A program made the translations under genes and the position numbers. This document shows, piece after piece, positions 53,739-64,000 of a DNA stretch of 64,000 bases (within the stretch, counting starts at the first letter, position 1; each line of letters opens with the position of its first letter). Source of the stretch: Capniomyces stellatus (taxonomy: Eukaryota > Kickxellomycota > Harpellomycetes > Harpellales > Legeriomycetaceae). The DNA lies in the NCBI GenBank assembly GCA_001661515.1, contig LUVW01000001.1:1269998-1333997 (forward strand), written 5' to 3'. Below the pieces are notes generated by a model. That model did no database searches and was not told the DNA's origin. It saw nothing but the letters and a program-made list of their open reading frames with translations.

Positions 53739-56153
53739 ATGCAAATAGAAACAGGACAAGGGAATAAATTCCGTTCAGCCAAGAACAGTAAGAAAGACGA
53801 ATCTTTGGAAAATGCGGCAGTAGCGAGTAAAACTCCACAAGTGCTAAAAAAAAGGCACACGAGGACGGATAAGACAGGTAGTTTGGAGCAGGAGCGTAAA
53901 AATGAGGAGCTTGATATTGTTAGCTCTTCATTGGCGGGGAGTAGGTACCTTGTTACGTTGCAGTTGTTTAGTCGCCTGATGACGTTTGTTCTGAATCAAG
54001 CAATATTATTATTTTCAACGGTTGAGGCGTATGGAGTGGTGGCGGTACAATTAGATTTTTTGCAGTCATCGATTTTGTTTCTAAGCAGGGAGGGATTTAG
54101 ATGTGCACTATTGCGAGTAAATGAGTCCAAGTCGGAAGAAAAAGTGGCGGATGAGGCAGTAGACTCCAGGACAACGGCTGTGAGCAGCAATCAGGTGATC
54201 CTGAACCTTGCCTTGATTCCAGCAGCCATCGGAATACCGTTTGCGATAGTGGGAACGTACTTTTTCTACAACGGAATGGCCAATAAAGAAACAAGCTTGG
54301 TATCTGGAAAAGCGGCTGAGGTGGTGGAGTTTGAAAATGCGGTGCTGTACTATTCACTGGTGTTATATTCGTTGGGGGCGTGTTTAGAGTTGCTTACGGA
54401 GCCGCTGTATGCCCTTTGTACAAGCAAGATGTTGTTTGAGGTAAGAGCGTTGGCTGAGCTTTGCGGAACACTTTTGCGGTGTATAACGACTTTTGTCTTG
54501 ATTGTATCGCAGTCCTTTCAGAAGAGTGTGTTTAAAGCCAGCACGGTACTAGGCAGGTTTTCCAACAATTCATGGGTGATTCTGTCCTTTGGGATTGCGC
54601 AGCTGGTTTATGGGCTTGCGATACTTGTGTGTTACTTTGCTTTGATGAAGAGAAAAAGGCTGGTATCGTTTGACTATTTGATGCCTAAAAAAATCTACAA
54701 CAAAAAGAGCACCGAGTCCAAAGCCAGGAGTACCTGGTGCTACTTTGACTCACACGTCCTGGAACTGGCTCGTGGGTTTACAGCACAGTCGATACTGAAA
54801 CATGTACTTACTGAGGGTGATAGAATGATAATTTCTTGGGCGAGTAGCGTTGCTGACCGAGGAGTTTATGCAGTAGCGGCGAATTATGGTAATAGTCCCT
54901 TTTGATTTTGATTTTGATTTTCACTTTCTTGTACTTGTTTATTATTTTTATGTCTTGCCATTTACATATATAAGACTGAAATGTTGCTAATAACAAACTG
55001 GATTGGGTCGATCTTTTAGGTTCGTTGCCAGCCAGAATAATATTCCAACCGATTGAAGAGTCGGCACGGTTGATGTTTAGCAAGCTTAATCAAGGCTCTA
55101 GCAATGTCGAGGCTGAAATAGATTCAAAAGAAAAGGTTGGTGGTTCTGCGAAGAAGGGTGAATATGCCAACCAGCTACCCAAAGAACAGCCATTGAAAAA
55201 GCAACTAATGTCAAAGCTGCTAGCACTATTGGTTAGGTCGCATGTTTTGTTGGGGCTGTTTGTGTTGACTTTTGGAACAAACTACATAACGCTTATAACA
55301 AGGGTGTTTCTGGGACGCAGATGGGTTGATGCAGGGATAAATATGGTTTTAGTGGCATACTGTATCTATTTGCCAATGATGGGGGTTAATGGAATCTGTG
55401 AGGCATTCACGTTTTCAGTCAGCAGTGCAAACATGGTGTATCGGTACAGCTGGGCTATGGGGGGATTCTCGGTTTTGTACTGCTGTTTTGCGGTGGTGTT
55501 ATGCCTGTATGGAAATTTGGTTTCTTTTGGCCATTTGGGGTACATTCTGGGTAAGTCGATCTTGGGCTTGGTCAATTTAACTAACACTGTTACCATTGCT
55601 TTTGGTATTTAAAGTGTTATTGATTTTCTTTTAACTGTCTATTTTATTTTATTTCTTTCTTCTTGATTTTAAATCACCATTAATGTTGATATTGTGTGTC
55701 TGTAGGTAGCGGGGCTGTCAGTTTGGTTGTGTCAAATATGTTTAACATGCTAATGCGGATAGTGTACAGCTTTGGTATCATCAAGAGGTTTTTCGGCGTT
55801 GAGTTGTCGAACAGATTTGTGAAGGATTGCTGCCCATCAAAGCTGACCTTGGCGCTATTTTTTGTCAACTACATGATGGTTTACTTGGTTCATTCGTTTT
55901 TTGAAGGGCTAAATCCGCTGCTTGATGTTGTTATAGGTGGTGGCTTGGCCTGTTTGTCTCTGGTTTTAGTGTAAGTATGACCAGATTAATTAATTTTACA
56001 GCATTTGTATACATTTATTCTAAAATCAAACCAAGAGTATTTTTGATTTTGATTTTAAATTACTGATTTGTCATTTACAGTACTAGGATTGAGCAAGATT
56101 TGGTTTTAGGCTTGAAGGCTCTGAGAAACCGTGACAGTTCATACTTTAGCTAG
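53739..56153 (+). CDS. RFT1, ER membrane protein of N-glycan assembly, four exons
   Basis: Model of 672 residues: exons 53739-54888, 55020-55550, 55706-55970 and 56081-56153; introns of 131, 155 and 110 nt, all GT-AG with matching phases. The Rft1 hallmark near the start is RYLVTLQLFSRLMTFVLNQA followed by AVQLDFLQSSILFLSREGFR. Later conserved pieces include VLTEGDRMIISWAS, LPARIIFQPIEESARLMFSK (across the exon 1-2 join) and a series of hydrophobic helices typical of this multi-pass ER protein. Rft1 is needed for supply of lumenal Man5GlcNAc2-PP-dolichol; whether it is the flippase itself is debated. The length is greater than in yeast (574) and human (541) because of a 55-residue polar N-terminal extension and a Lys/Glu-rich loop in exon 2 (IDSKEKVGGSAKKGE). 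Confidence 0.95.
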
Positions 56154-56739
56154 TCAAGAAATGTATGGTATTTATAGATGGTACCAGTGGCATCTGGATT
56201 GTAGTGAGGGCAAACTCAGGAATGCTGGTCTATGAGACCAATAATATATATGTGTATATTGGCACGTCAATTGCCTTTACTTTGTTTAAACCAAGGTTAC
56301 ATACCAACACATACTCACATTTATCATCAACCACTTGTTTAAATGTTGCATTTATATATATATATTTTTTGAAATTCATTAATCATCAAGCAATACATCA
56401 AAAAAGTAAAGCTAGCTAAACTAGACAAAAGCAGACAAAAACTTGGTTAAACATCATATACCAATGCTAAACGCTAATAACATTATATTAATATTATTGT
56501 ACAAGTACAAAACACTTATAAAAAATATAAATAAAGAAAAAAGGTAAATATACTTGAAGGGGAAAAGAAATATTAAGAATTAAAGTAAATGGGTGAATTT
56601 CATAGCATAATCAAGGTGGGTGAGAGAGTGGTAGAAGAAAAAGAGAGAGAGAGAAAAAGAGAGAGAGAGAACACATATCTGATTACAATGATGAATGTGT
56701 AATATCATAAACCAGGCGTTACAACGTTTTGTTGAGGTA
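56154..56739. other. Intergenic region between convergent RFT1 and PP4R3 genes
   Basis: AT-rich; contains a GA-repeat near 56635-56670 (GAGAGAGAGA). No gene seen. Confidence 0.55.
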
Positions 56740-59700
56740 TTAGTTGATTTTGTCAAAAGAAATGCTTTTTTTTACAGATTTTTTATTGCCAAGTTTAAAC
56801 GCCACAGGTCTTCGATGATACTGGGACTGAGTTTGATTCTGGGGATTTGTATTGTTGGTGTTTGTATTGTTTGTGCTGTTTGTGTTATTGGATGTGTTTA
56901 AATCTATAGAAACGTTTTTTTCAATTGAATATTCAGAAGGAGCAGAGGCAACAGAAACAGAGGCATTGTCGTTGCTAATCTGATCATTTGTGGTGGGGGT
57001 CAGCTTAATAGCTTTATTGCCAGAATGAGACTTGGCCATGTCAGGCTTGTCTAGCTTGTCATCTTTTAGATCTTCAGTCTCGTCTTCATCTTTGATTTTG
57101 TTTTTAATTTTGTTTTTAATTTCACTTTTACCTTGGTTGGATTCAAGAGTATTATCAAAATCGGCAATGTTGATATTTTCTAATGACAGATTTGAACTCG
57201 TATTTACATTTGAACTCAAATCTAGATCAGAGTCAAGGTCAGAGTCAATGTCAGAATCAGCTTTTCGTTTATTGGTGTTGGTGTTGGTGTTGGTGTTGGG
57301 GCTTCCAAGGTGAAAAGCGGATGAGGGACTGATGTTTAGTTTTACATTTGATACAGATTTGGTTTTGGTCAAATTAGTTAAAGTCGATTTGGTTGATTTA
57401 GTAATTGTCGAGTCAATTTGTTCGTTTTGATCACCACTTTGACTTTGACTTTGAATTTCACTATTGTTTTGGTTCATTTTTTGGCTCTTGTTTTGGTCAA
57501 AAGCAAGCTTGTTGATGCTTTGATCAGCTACAATGGACTGGGCTTTAAGATCGACATGATCAATGCCAATGTTAACCAACAGTCCCAAAGTTTTACTAGG
57601 ATTGTTTTCCTCGTTGAAACCTAGCACCAAACTCGCAGAGTTAGGTATGGTAGAAACTGTTGGGTTAGACAGGGGAGAAATACCAGCTGAAGTGGCAGAA
57701 ACGATCGTTTCAATGTGCCTGCTTGGTTCCAGCAAGCTCCTTGAATAGCCATTGACTGGTATTTCCATCTTTTTGTTTACAGCATTATAGACGGCTGAGC
57801 TTACAACCAAAGAGTCCACAGGCGTTTGGGGCTCAAGCGGTACTTTGGGCAGAACATCAATCGGGTTTTTTTGTTTGATGTTTGGGAGTTTTAGCGTCTC
57901 AACTTGTGGTTCAAAATTAGAACCGCTGTCTACAATGCTTCCCGAGTCTGGATCCAGCTCAGAGTTTGGTTTGGCGGCACCACTACTTGGGGCTTTATCG
58001 CTTAGTAAATGTGGATCTGAACCCAAATCGGCACCCGAAACCAGGTTGGTATCAGCGTTTGGTATTGAATCCAAACCCACGTTTATATTTGCACTCATAT
58101 TAACACCAGAGTTCAAATCCAAATCCAAATCCAAGTCTAAGTCTAAATCCAAATCCAGATCCAAATCCAAGCCCGGATCCAAACCCAAGTCTTCATCAGA
58201 ATCGTCAGACTCATCAAAGTAGGCCTCTTCGTTGTCGTCAATAACTCTTGTGGACCAGATCCTCACACCTCCTGTCTGCCCAGGCTTATACTCGTTCCCA
58301 TTCAAGTACTCCCCACCCGACCCTTGGCCTTGGCCCTGGTCCTGCTCGTGGTCTTGATCGTGGTTTTGCTGCCTTAAAGCCTCAGCCGCACACAACATGC
58401 TTGATTGGTTCTGTTCATGCTTATGCACCAGCCCACTAAACACATCTGTGTACTCAAACATTTTCATCCGCTGCGAATGAACTGCAACCACATGCGATAT
58501 TAACGACTTTATATTCTCTCGCACTATATAGTCAAAAAACTCCAAACACGCCGAGTTCACCAAATTGTACCTTTCGTTTGTTGACTTTAGCAAATTAAAC
58601 ACTGGCTGCACCAGGTTGTTCCTAACAAAATACTTTATTAAAAACTCGTCCCGCATCCCCACACACGCCCGAACCAACCGCAGCGCAGATAACTGCAGCT
58701 GTTTCTCCCTGCTGCTAAACAACACCACAACGCGTTTTATCACGTCTGACGAAAATATAAAGTGCCGGCTTCTATAGCTATGCTGCTTTATCGCCATCGA
58801 CATAAACTCAATCAAAAATACATACACTCGCGACTTTTTGTTGTCTATTTTGTCCTCTTGTGTCAACACCAGTATTGGCTCCATCAACTTTGTTATATAC
58901 TCTTCATAAAACACCGTCAAGAAATCCTCAATATCCATATCTGAATTTTCCGATCTTAGATCCTATTTCAATACACATATACATACACACACATTTACTC
59001 TCTTATTTATTTATTTATATCTATTTATAAATTGCTTTTCTTTTTTTAATAATAATTCGTTTCCTATTACCTCTAAAATACCAAATGACTCGGATATCGG
59101 CGTTGTTGTGTCCAATAGTGACCTTAGAATCTCTATACAAAGCTGTTGAACTCGCGAGTCCGTGTCACTATTCATTTTATCAATCAAACGCTCAAATAAT
59201 ATTTTCTTTTCTCCCCTTTCAGAGTTCCCCTTTTCCGCCTTAAAGTTGATTTTCTCTCCTTTAGAATCGCCATTTTCTCTTTCTTTTTCTTTCTCATTCT
59301 CATTCTCATTCTCCTTCTCATTCTCATCCCCAGCCTTTGATTCAATGACTTCACTATCGCTGTGATCGCTAACATCACTACTGCTGCTGTGATCACTTCC
59401 TCCATCTACTTCATGCTTCATTTGCGCCAACATGTATTTTCTCAACACTGGTCTTTCATAGTCCATAACTGACTTCATCACTTCTGCCCCCCCGATCCGG
59501 ACTTCTACATCCGCATGCTCCAATGAATAATCGAATAGCTCAAACAGCCCGTTGTCTTTGAACGTTGAATACACCCCTCTTTTGTATGTCTCTGGAATCA
59601 TTTTGAAAATCACCGAAAACTGCCTCATAAACAAAACCACATCTTTCTTCCGTTCCTCCGTCTCCTCCCCATCCCTCAAAATCCCAAACAGCTCCTTCTG

Positions 59701-60603
59701 GAAATCCTCACTTTGCTCTATATGCCCTACTATTTCCGAGTGATAAAACAGGACCAAGCTGCTGATTATTGAGAACGACCCCTCGTCAAGTATCTGTACC
59801 AGCACAATGTCTTTTAGGTACTGCAGCCTAAACACCTCATGGATTTTGCTTTCTATCGACTTGTCTTTAATTGGTACAACCTCTCTATAATGCAGCTGAT
59901 TTGAAACAAAGTCCCGGAATTTTCCTCGACTGTTTGGCCTATCAGGATCGTGTTCCATAATCCCTATAAATCCATTGAACACCTCGTCCTTTATCACATA
60001 CTCGAACAACGATGAGTCGTTAAACATCACTATCTTCTTTACTATCCTAAACAGAATCTCCGCATCCTCAAAGTCATCAAGTGACTCGCACGTATCCAGT
60101 ACCCCCACCAGCTTGTCTATATACTTTTGCCCCAATATAAAAGTCATTATTTTGTCTCTTTGTGTCGATGTACTGCTGTTTGCCTCAATAATCTCCTCAA
60201 TTTCCCCCAGATTTCCCACCGTTGGGCTTGGCAAAATATCCCCCTCCTCAACCACATTTTCATCTATTACTTCTGGGTCAGTTCCATATCCATACTCGAG
60301 CTGAACCTTGCGAATCTGACTCCAAATTTCTTGGCAACGGTCGGCTTCCTGGAAACTTATTGCCATATCCTTATCCCCCGGCTCTGTCCACACTATCAAT
60401 GAAGCCTGTTCTTTCTGATACTTTTCTTCCAGCTGCAGAACACTATCTAGTATATTCGTCTCCTCCTCTTCTTCTGAAACCACCTGAATCCTGTAATCTC
60501 CATCTTTGTTAAAAAATGTACAAAACCCTGTCCCTAAATCCTTCCACACATTATTGCTTGACAACTCGTAGACTTTTACGCGCGAACGTAATGTTTCTTG
60601 CAT
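56740..60603 (-). CDS. PP4 regulatory subunit 3 homologue (Psy2/SMEK), two exons
   Basis: Model of 1251 residues: exon 1 60603-59071, intron 59070-58963 (108 nt, phase 0), exon 2 58962-56740. The N-terminus (about 1-110) is the EVH1/PH-like domain typical of the family: RVKVYELSSNNVWKDLGTGF and SLIVWTEP. The SMK1/helical-repeat region covers about 150-700, with CESLDDFEDAEILFRIVKKI, LFEYVIKDEVFNGFIGIMEH and, across the exon join, EILRSLLD to DIEDFLTVFYEEYI. The last ~500 residues are disordered: Asp/Ser-rich, a (Leu-Asp)n tract at about 775-795, and many Asn/Ser stretches. PP4R3 recruits the PP4c-PP4R2 phosphatase to targets such as checkpoint phosphoproteins, and its EVH1 domain binds short FxxP-type motifs. 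Role inferred from family. Confidence 0.93.
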
Positions 60604-63600
60604 GTTATTTTACTCGAATTCCCCCTTTCTACTGTTCTACGTTTCTACTTTTCTACTTTTCTACTTTTCTACTTTTCTACTTTTCTACTTTTCTACTTTT
60701 CTATTTTTCTACTTTTCTACCTCTCTAATTTATCACTTTTCTATTTTCTACCGCTTCCACTTGTTTTCTTTCTTTGGACTTTATATCTATGTAATTCCAG
60801 ATTGAAAAATACTCGTTAAAGTTCAAGGTGTTCAATAATATTATATAATATATTCTATCCAATCTGTTGCCTTTTTTTAAAAAATAAATAAAGGCGCCCT
60901 CTATATCTGCTACGTTTATAAAGCCTATTCTGTTACATTCAGATGAAAAATCCTGTATCGAATTGGTGAGTTTGCCACGTCAATCTTTCACAATTTTCAG
61001 TTGTTAAAACCGGGTTCCCTTTACAAACTACACCTTCTACTTGTGCAATCTACCACTTATTTTTTTTTCTTTTTGTAAACTTACAATTTACACTCCTGGC
61101 TCTGAATCACGCTGTGTTTTGAGCTGCTGTTGATTTTATAAACTTACTTAAGGCACTCGCGATATCTAATCCAGTCTCCCGTTTAGTCTGATAGCTACGT
61201 TTTTAATTCCTTTTTGTCGGGTGCTAAAGGGCTCCAAATTGCTGCTAGATTGATATAAATCCGGATAAACAATTCTGGCTTGACGCGTCAATCCTGCCTA
61301 GATAAATTACTTGATGCTTGGGATAAACTACTATATAAATTTCATAGAATAAAAAACCTCGCCTGTATACATTTACGCACTGTTTTGGTAAAATGTACAG
61401 CTGCTGCTGCTGTTTGTATGTTTGCTTCAGGCTTTGAATAAATCAAATATAAATTACTTTTGTTCGAATGTTTTAACAATTGGTATTCTGTTTTAATTTG
61501 ATTCTGCTGAAAGAGCAATCTACTAGCTATATTATAATACCTATTAAACAGATCAAAGCTAGAGTTCGAGTATTGTCAATCTCATCTACTAATCTGCACT
61601 AAAAAGAACAAAACCCGCAATATACTCGTCCCTGCTTTTTTATTCCAAGTTATTTTTGAATCTAATTGTTAATGGCATACTAATTAACTAATTCTCCATA
61701 AATATCATTATTCTAAACATTTAACTAAGCCTCCCGTGGTTCTTTAATTTAAGCCTTTAAATAAAAACTGTTCAGCTGCGTTGATTTCTGTCACTTCATT
61801 TGCTCAAATCTGAAATTATTATAAATTCTTCAAGCTTTTTTCCTCTTTTTGTTTCAGACAGATTTAGATGTTTGGATTTTCAAACTTCTATTTACTATTT
61901 ATCAAAGCTGTCTTTAATCAAAAACGCATCGCTTTATATAAAAACAACTTTGTAAGCAAAACCACTGGACTTTTGTAACATCATAAAAATCAAGTTATAA
62001 AAACAACACTAATAAATCAGTTTAATTCAACCAAACGTCGCTAATAATCAAAAGCTGGATTTCTATAGGCAATTACCCGACAAACCCAAATATACTTTAG
62101 TAAAAATGATTGGCATTATTATTCAGAAATTAGTCAATACAAGACTCTAATTCTAAACGCTAGACCTAAGACTCTAGAAACAAGTCGCAGCATCCACCTC
62201 AACACCTCAATACCTCAATCCAGCCTTATTTCCAGCATTACTACATTTTCAAGCATAATGTAAACAAAACAAACAAAGCAGACTACTATGGCTGATATAC
62301 TATACATCTATCAACCTACCAACACTCCTTGACGTTGTAAAACACCCAGTAATAGCCAAAGTTTCACGATCAAATCCTATTAAACACTGATATCACCAAC
62401 CGAATGTAAATTATGCAAGGGATGGGTCAGTTCCAAGAATCAACTGATATCAATAACTATACCACTTGAATTTTGCCAGCCGCTTGGTTTCATAGCAGTT
62501 GGTCTTGTCTTTTGGTCATTCTGTTTTAATTAATAAATCACACTAGGAGGCTTGAACACATAAATAAATTGTAATGATGACTGATGCTTGCAAAGTAAAC
62601 TCATCTAAAGCAAGAAATATAAAAGAAAAATCATGGAGAATATATTGTCAATTTAGACCGAGATATGCTCCCTTTAATTGTTTGGCACATTCCAAAAAAA
62701 ACAACAAAAGAAAACAGCATGACCAGTGTACATTACTGGTCGTTTGCAAGAACAAAAAAACAAAAACGGTTTACAGAACTAGATAGTGATCCAAATAAAT
62801 AAAAAATTGTTACATAAAACGAATCAAACATACAACACAATTGACGAAAATATGACCAATTTAAATATAAGATAATAAATAAAAGCAAGGAAAGATGATG
62901 CAATATAAAAGAACCCCTCAACTTTAAATATCAAGCTTGATAATAGATCAAGTGTGTGAAAAGTTTTTACGCTTGAGCCAAAACTAATTTACGCGATTTT
63001 GGTTAATTTATGTTACATAAAATACATCAAAAAAGATCAAAAAGTTGAGATGCTATCAATTGAAGGGGGGGGGGGACATCATGGCATTGGTTTACGCAAA
63101 AAAAAAATTACTCAACAAGGAATTTATAAATTGATGTAATGTAAAATTATTTAATCGAAATCAAATCAATCAAACCATTTCATTTAACTTGAGAGGCTAG
63201 GATATACTTTGTTATTAAGCCACAAGACAGTACTGTTAAGGACGTGTGCTAATATCAACAAAGTAAATACAAACTATGAACCAGCAACTAAATACTTAGT
63301 TCACCCAGTAAAAATATCTGAAATTGTCACCAAACCTTTACAATAACATAGCATTGACAATATAATTTGCTCAAAATACTCGATAAGGTTAATATCTAAT
63401 GTATCCAATGTACTCAACATGTATAATGCATCTAACTCCAACACCAGTTCACCACACCAGATTTCTAGTCTCATCAACTCCATGTGTAATGTATTCTATT
63501 AAAATAACCCTTAAGAAAACGTATTATTAACAATCCAAGTCGGTTCATCTTTGTCATCAGCTGACCATTGCTTCTATCAAGCTCAAACCAACTGGAACCC

Positions 63601-63818
63601 AGGCAAAATTGAAGTCACAGTCTGAAATCATGAACCAAAAATGTAAAAGTAAAAGTAAAAACAAAAACAAAAGTAAAAAGCAGAAGTAAATGTAAAAAAT
63701 AAATTCAATAAACAAACAACGTAGTATCCAAGCTGCCAGCCCTACTCCAAAGCCAAAGCACAAAGCCAAAGCACAAAGCCTAGCCGAAAGCCCAGACACA
63801 ATCTACACCGCATCAACT
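60604..63818. other. Long intergenic region, no gene seen
   Basis: Over 3 kb upstream of the PP4R3 gene and downstream of the RLP24-like gene. Contains a CTACTTTT repeat (60640-60722), a G11 tract (63065-63075) and an AAAGTA/AAACAA simple repeat near 63650-63690. Short frames (62574-62786, 63301-63483, 63557-63799) lack support. Confidence 0.55.
60640..60722. repeat. Octanucleotide tandem repeat (CTACTTTT)n
   Basis: About ten units of CTACTTTT with one T variant, starting about 40 nt upstream of the PP4R3 start codon, in its leader/promoter. It parallels the heptanucleotide array before the Zn2Cys6 gene. Confidence 0.93.
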
Positions 63819-64000
63819 CTACTGGTCCACATCCATTTGTTTTGCCTTTGCTGCTGCCTTTTGCACCTCCAGCTTGTTGCGCATCCCTGGTGTCGATATA
63901 ATATGCACGTTCTTTTCGATTTCGATGATGTTCTGTGCCTTTTCAATGTCCTTCTTTCCGGCCATGCGCTGCTTGTAGAATGCACGTTCACGGCGAGCTC
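63819..64000 (-). CDS. RLP24-like ribosome-biogenesis protein, C-terminal fragment at window edge
   Basis: The last 59 codons of a minus-strand gene that continues past the window. The fragment ARRERAFYKQRMAGKKDIEK, followed by an IEIEKNVHII segment, resembles the C-terminal region of RLP24/RSL24D1 (pattern R-x-R-E-x-A-F-Y-K-x-R-M-x-G-x-K). It then ends in a Lys/Ala-rich tail and MDVDQ with a stop at 63819-63821. Rlp24 is a placeholder for ribosomal protein L24 in pre-60S particles and activates the AAA-ATPase Afg2 (Drg1). The N-terminal ribosomal-L24e-like zinc domain would lie outside the window, so the assignment rests on this short segment. GC content rises here compared with the flanking DNA, as expected of coding sequence. 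Confidence 0.78.
   Translation of the reverse strand, partial: ARRERAFYKQRMAGKKDIEKAQNIIEIEKNVHIISTPGMRNKLEVQKAAAKAKQMDVDQ

Noticed and set aside
60516..60819. Frames rich in FYFSTFLL repeats
   Set aside because: They derive from the CTACTTTT microsatellite.

Overview
This 64 kb window is nuclear DNA from a fungus. The genes are split by short GT-AG introns (about 56-245 nt, donors mostly GTAAGT-like). They include fungal-type families: a Zn(II)2Cys6 regulator with a fungal-specific regulatory domain, a mitofissin/Atg44 (DUF1748) homologue, an NTR2-type spliceosome factor, and Slx4, Pop1, Rft1 and PP4R3/Psy2 homologues. Intergenic DNA is very AT-rich and full of homopolymers, with scattered G/C tracts of 9-27 bases; two of these flank assembly gaps (3441-3453 and 36360-36381). 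An early-diverging, AT-rich fungus such as a Kickxellomycotina/Harpellales relative would fit, but that is my inference; the sequence alone does not fix the taxon.

Layout: 1-2.8 kb no gene seen; Atg44-like (+, 2795-3190); PPR protein (-, 3804-8279); glutaredoxin (-, 9615-9914); NTR2-like (+, 10444-11979) convergent with an SLX4 homologue (-, 12302-16154). From 17 to 25 kb is an accessory-looking block: a LINE 3' end (17052-17412), a secreted Thr/Ser-repeat protein with a three-fold Cys-rich tail (+, 18822-20210), a broken LINE with reverse-transcriptase remains (20725-21702) and a secreted tyrosinase (+, 23567-24961). Then come an NBR1-like ZZ/FW autophagy-receptor homologue (+, 27985-31497) convergent with POP1 (-, 32001-35784), a 1492-residue Zn2Cys6 factor (-, 36735-42108), an Sso/syntaxin t-SNARE (-, 44917-45876), an MRP-type ABC transporter (-, 47181-52443), RFT1 (+, 53739-56153) convergent with PP4R3/Psy2 (-, 56740-60603), and the 3' end of an RLP24-like ribosome-biogenesis gene (-, 63819 to the window edge).

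Most genes are unrelated housekeeping functions (RNA processing, DNA repair, secretion, phosphatase targeting) with no operon logic. The exon models were rebuilt by hand from splice sites, phase and family resemblance, and every multi-exon model closes in frame. The most interesting points are the mitofissin homologue hidden by an intron, the repeat/Cys-rich secreted protein bracketed by LINE remnants, an MRP transporter with altered signature motifs in both ATPase halves, a PIP-box-like motif in the SLX4 homologue, and a C-terminal LIR-like motif in the NBR1 homologue.
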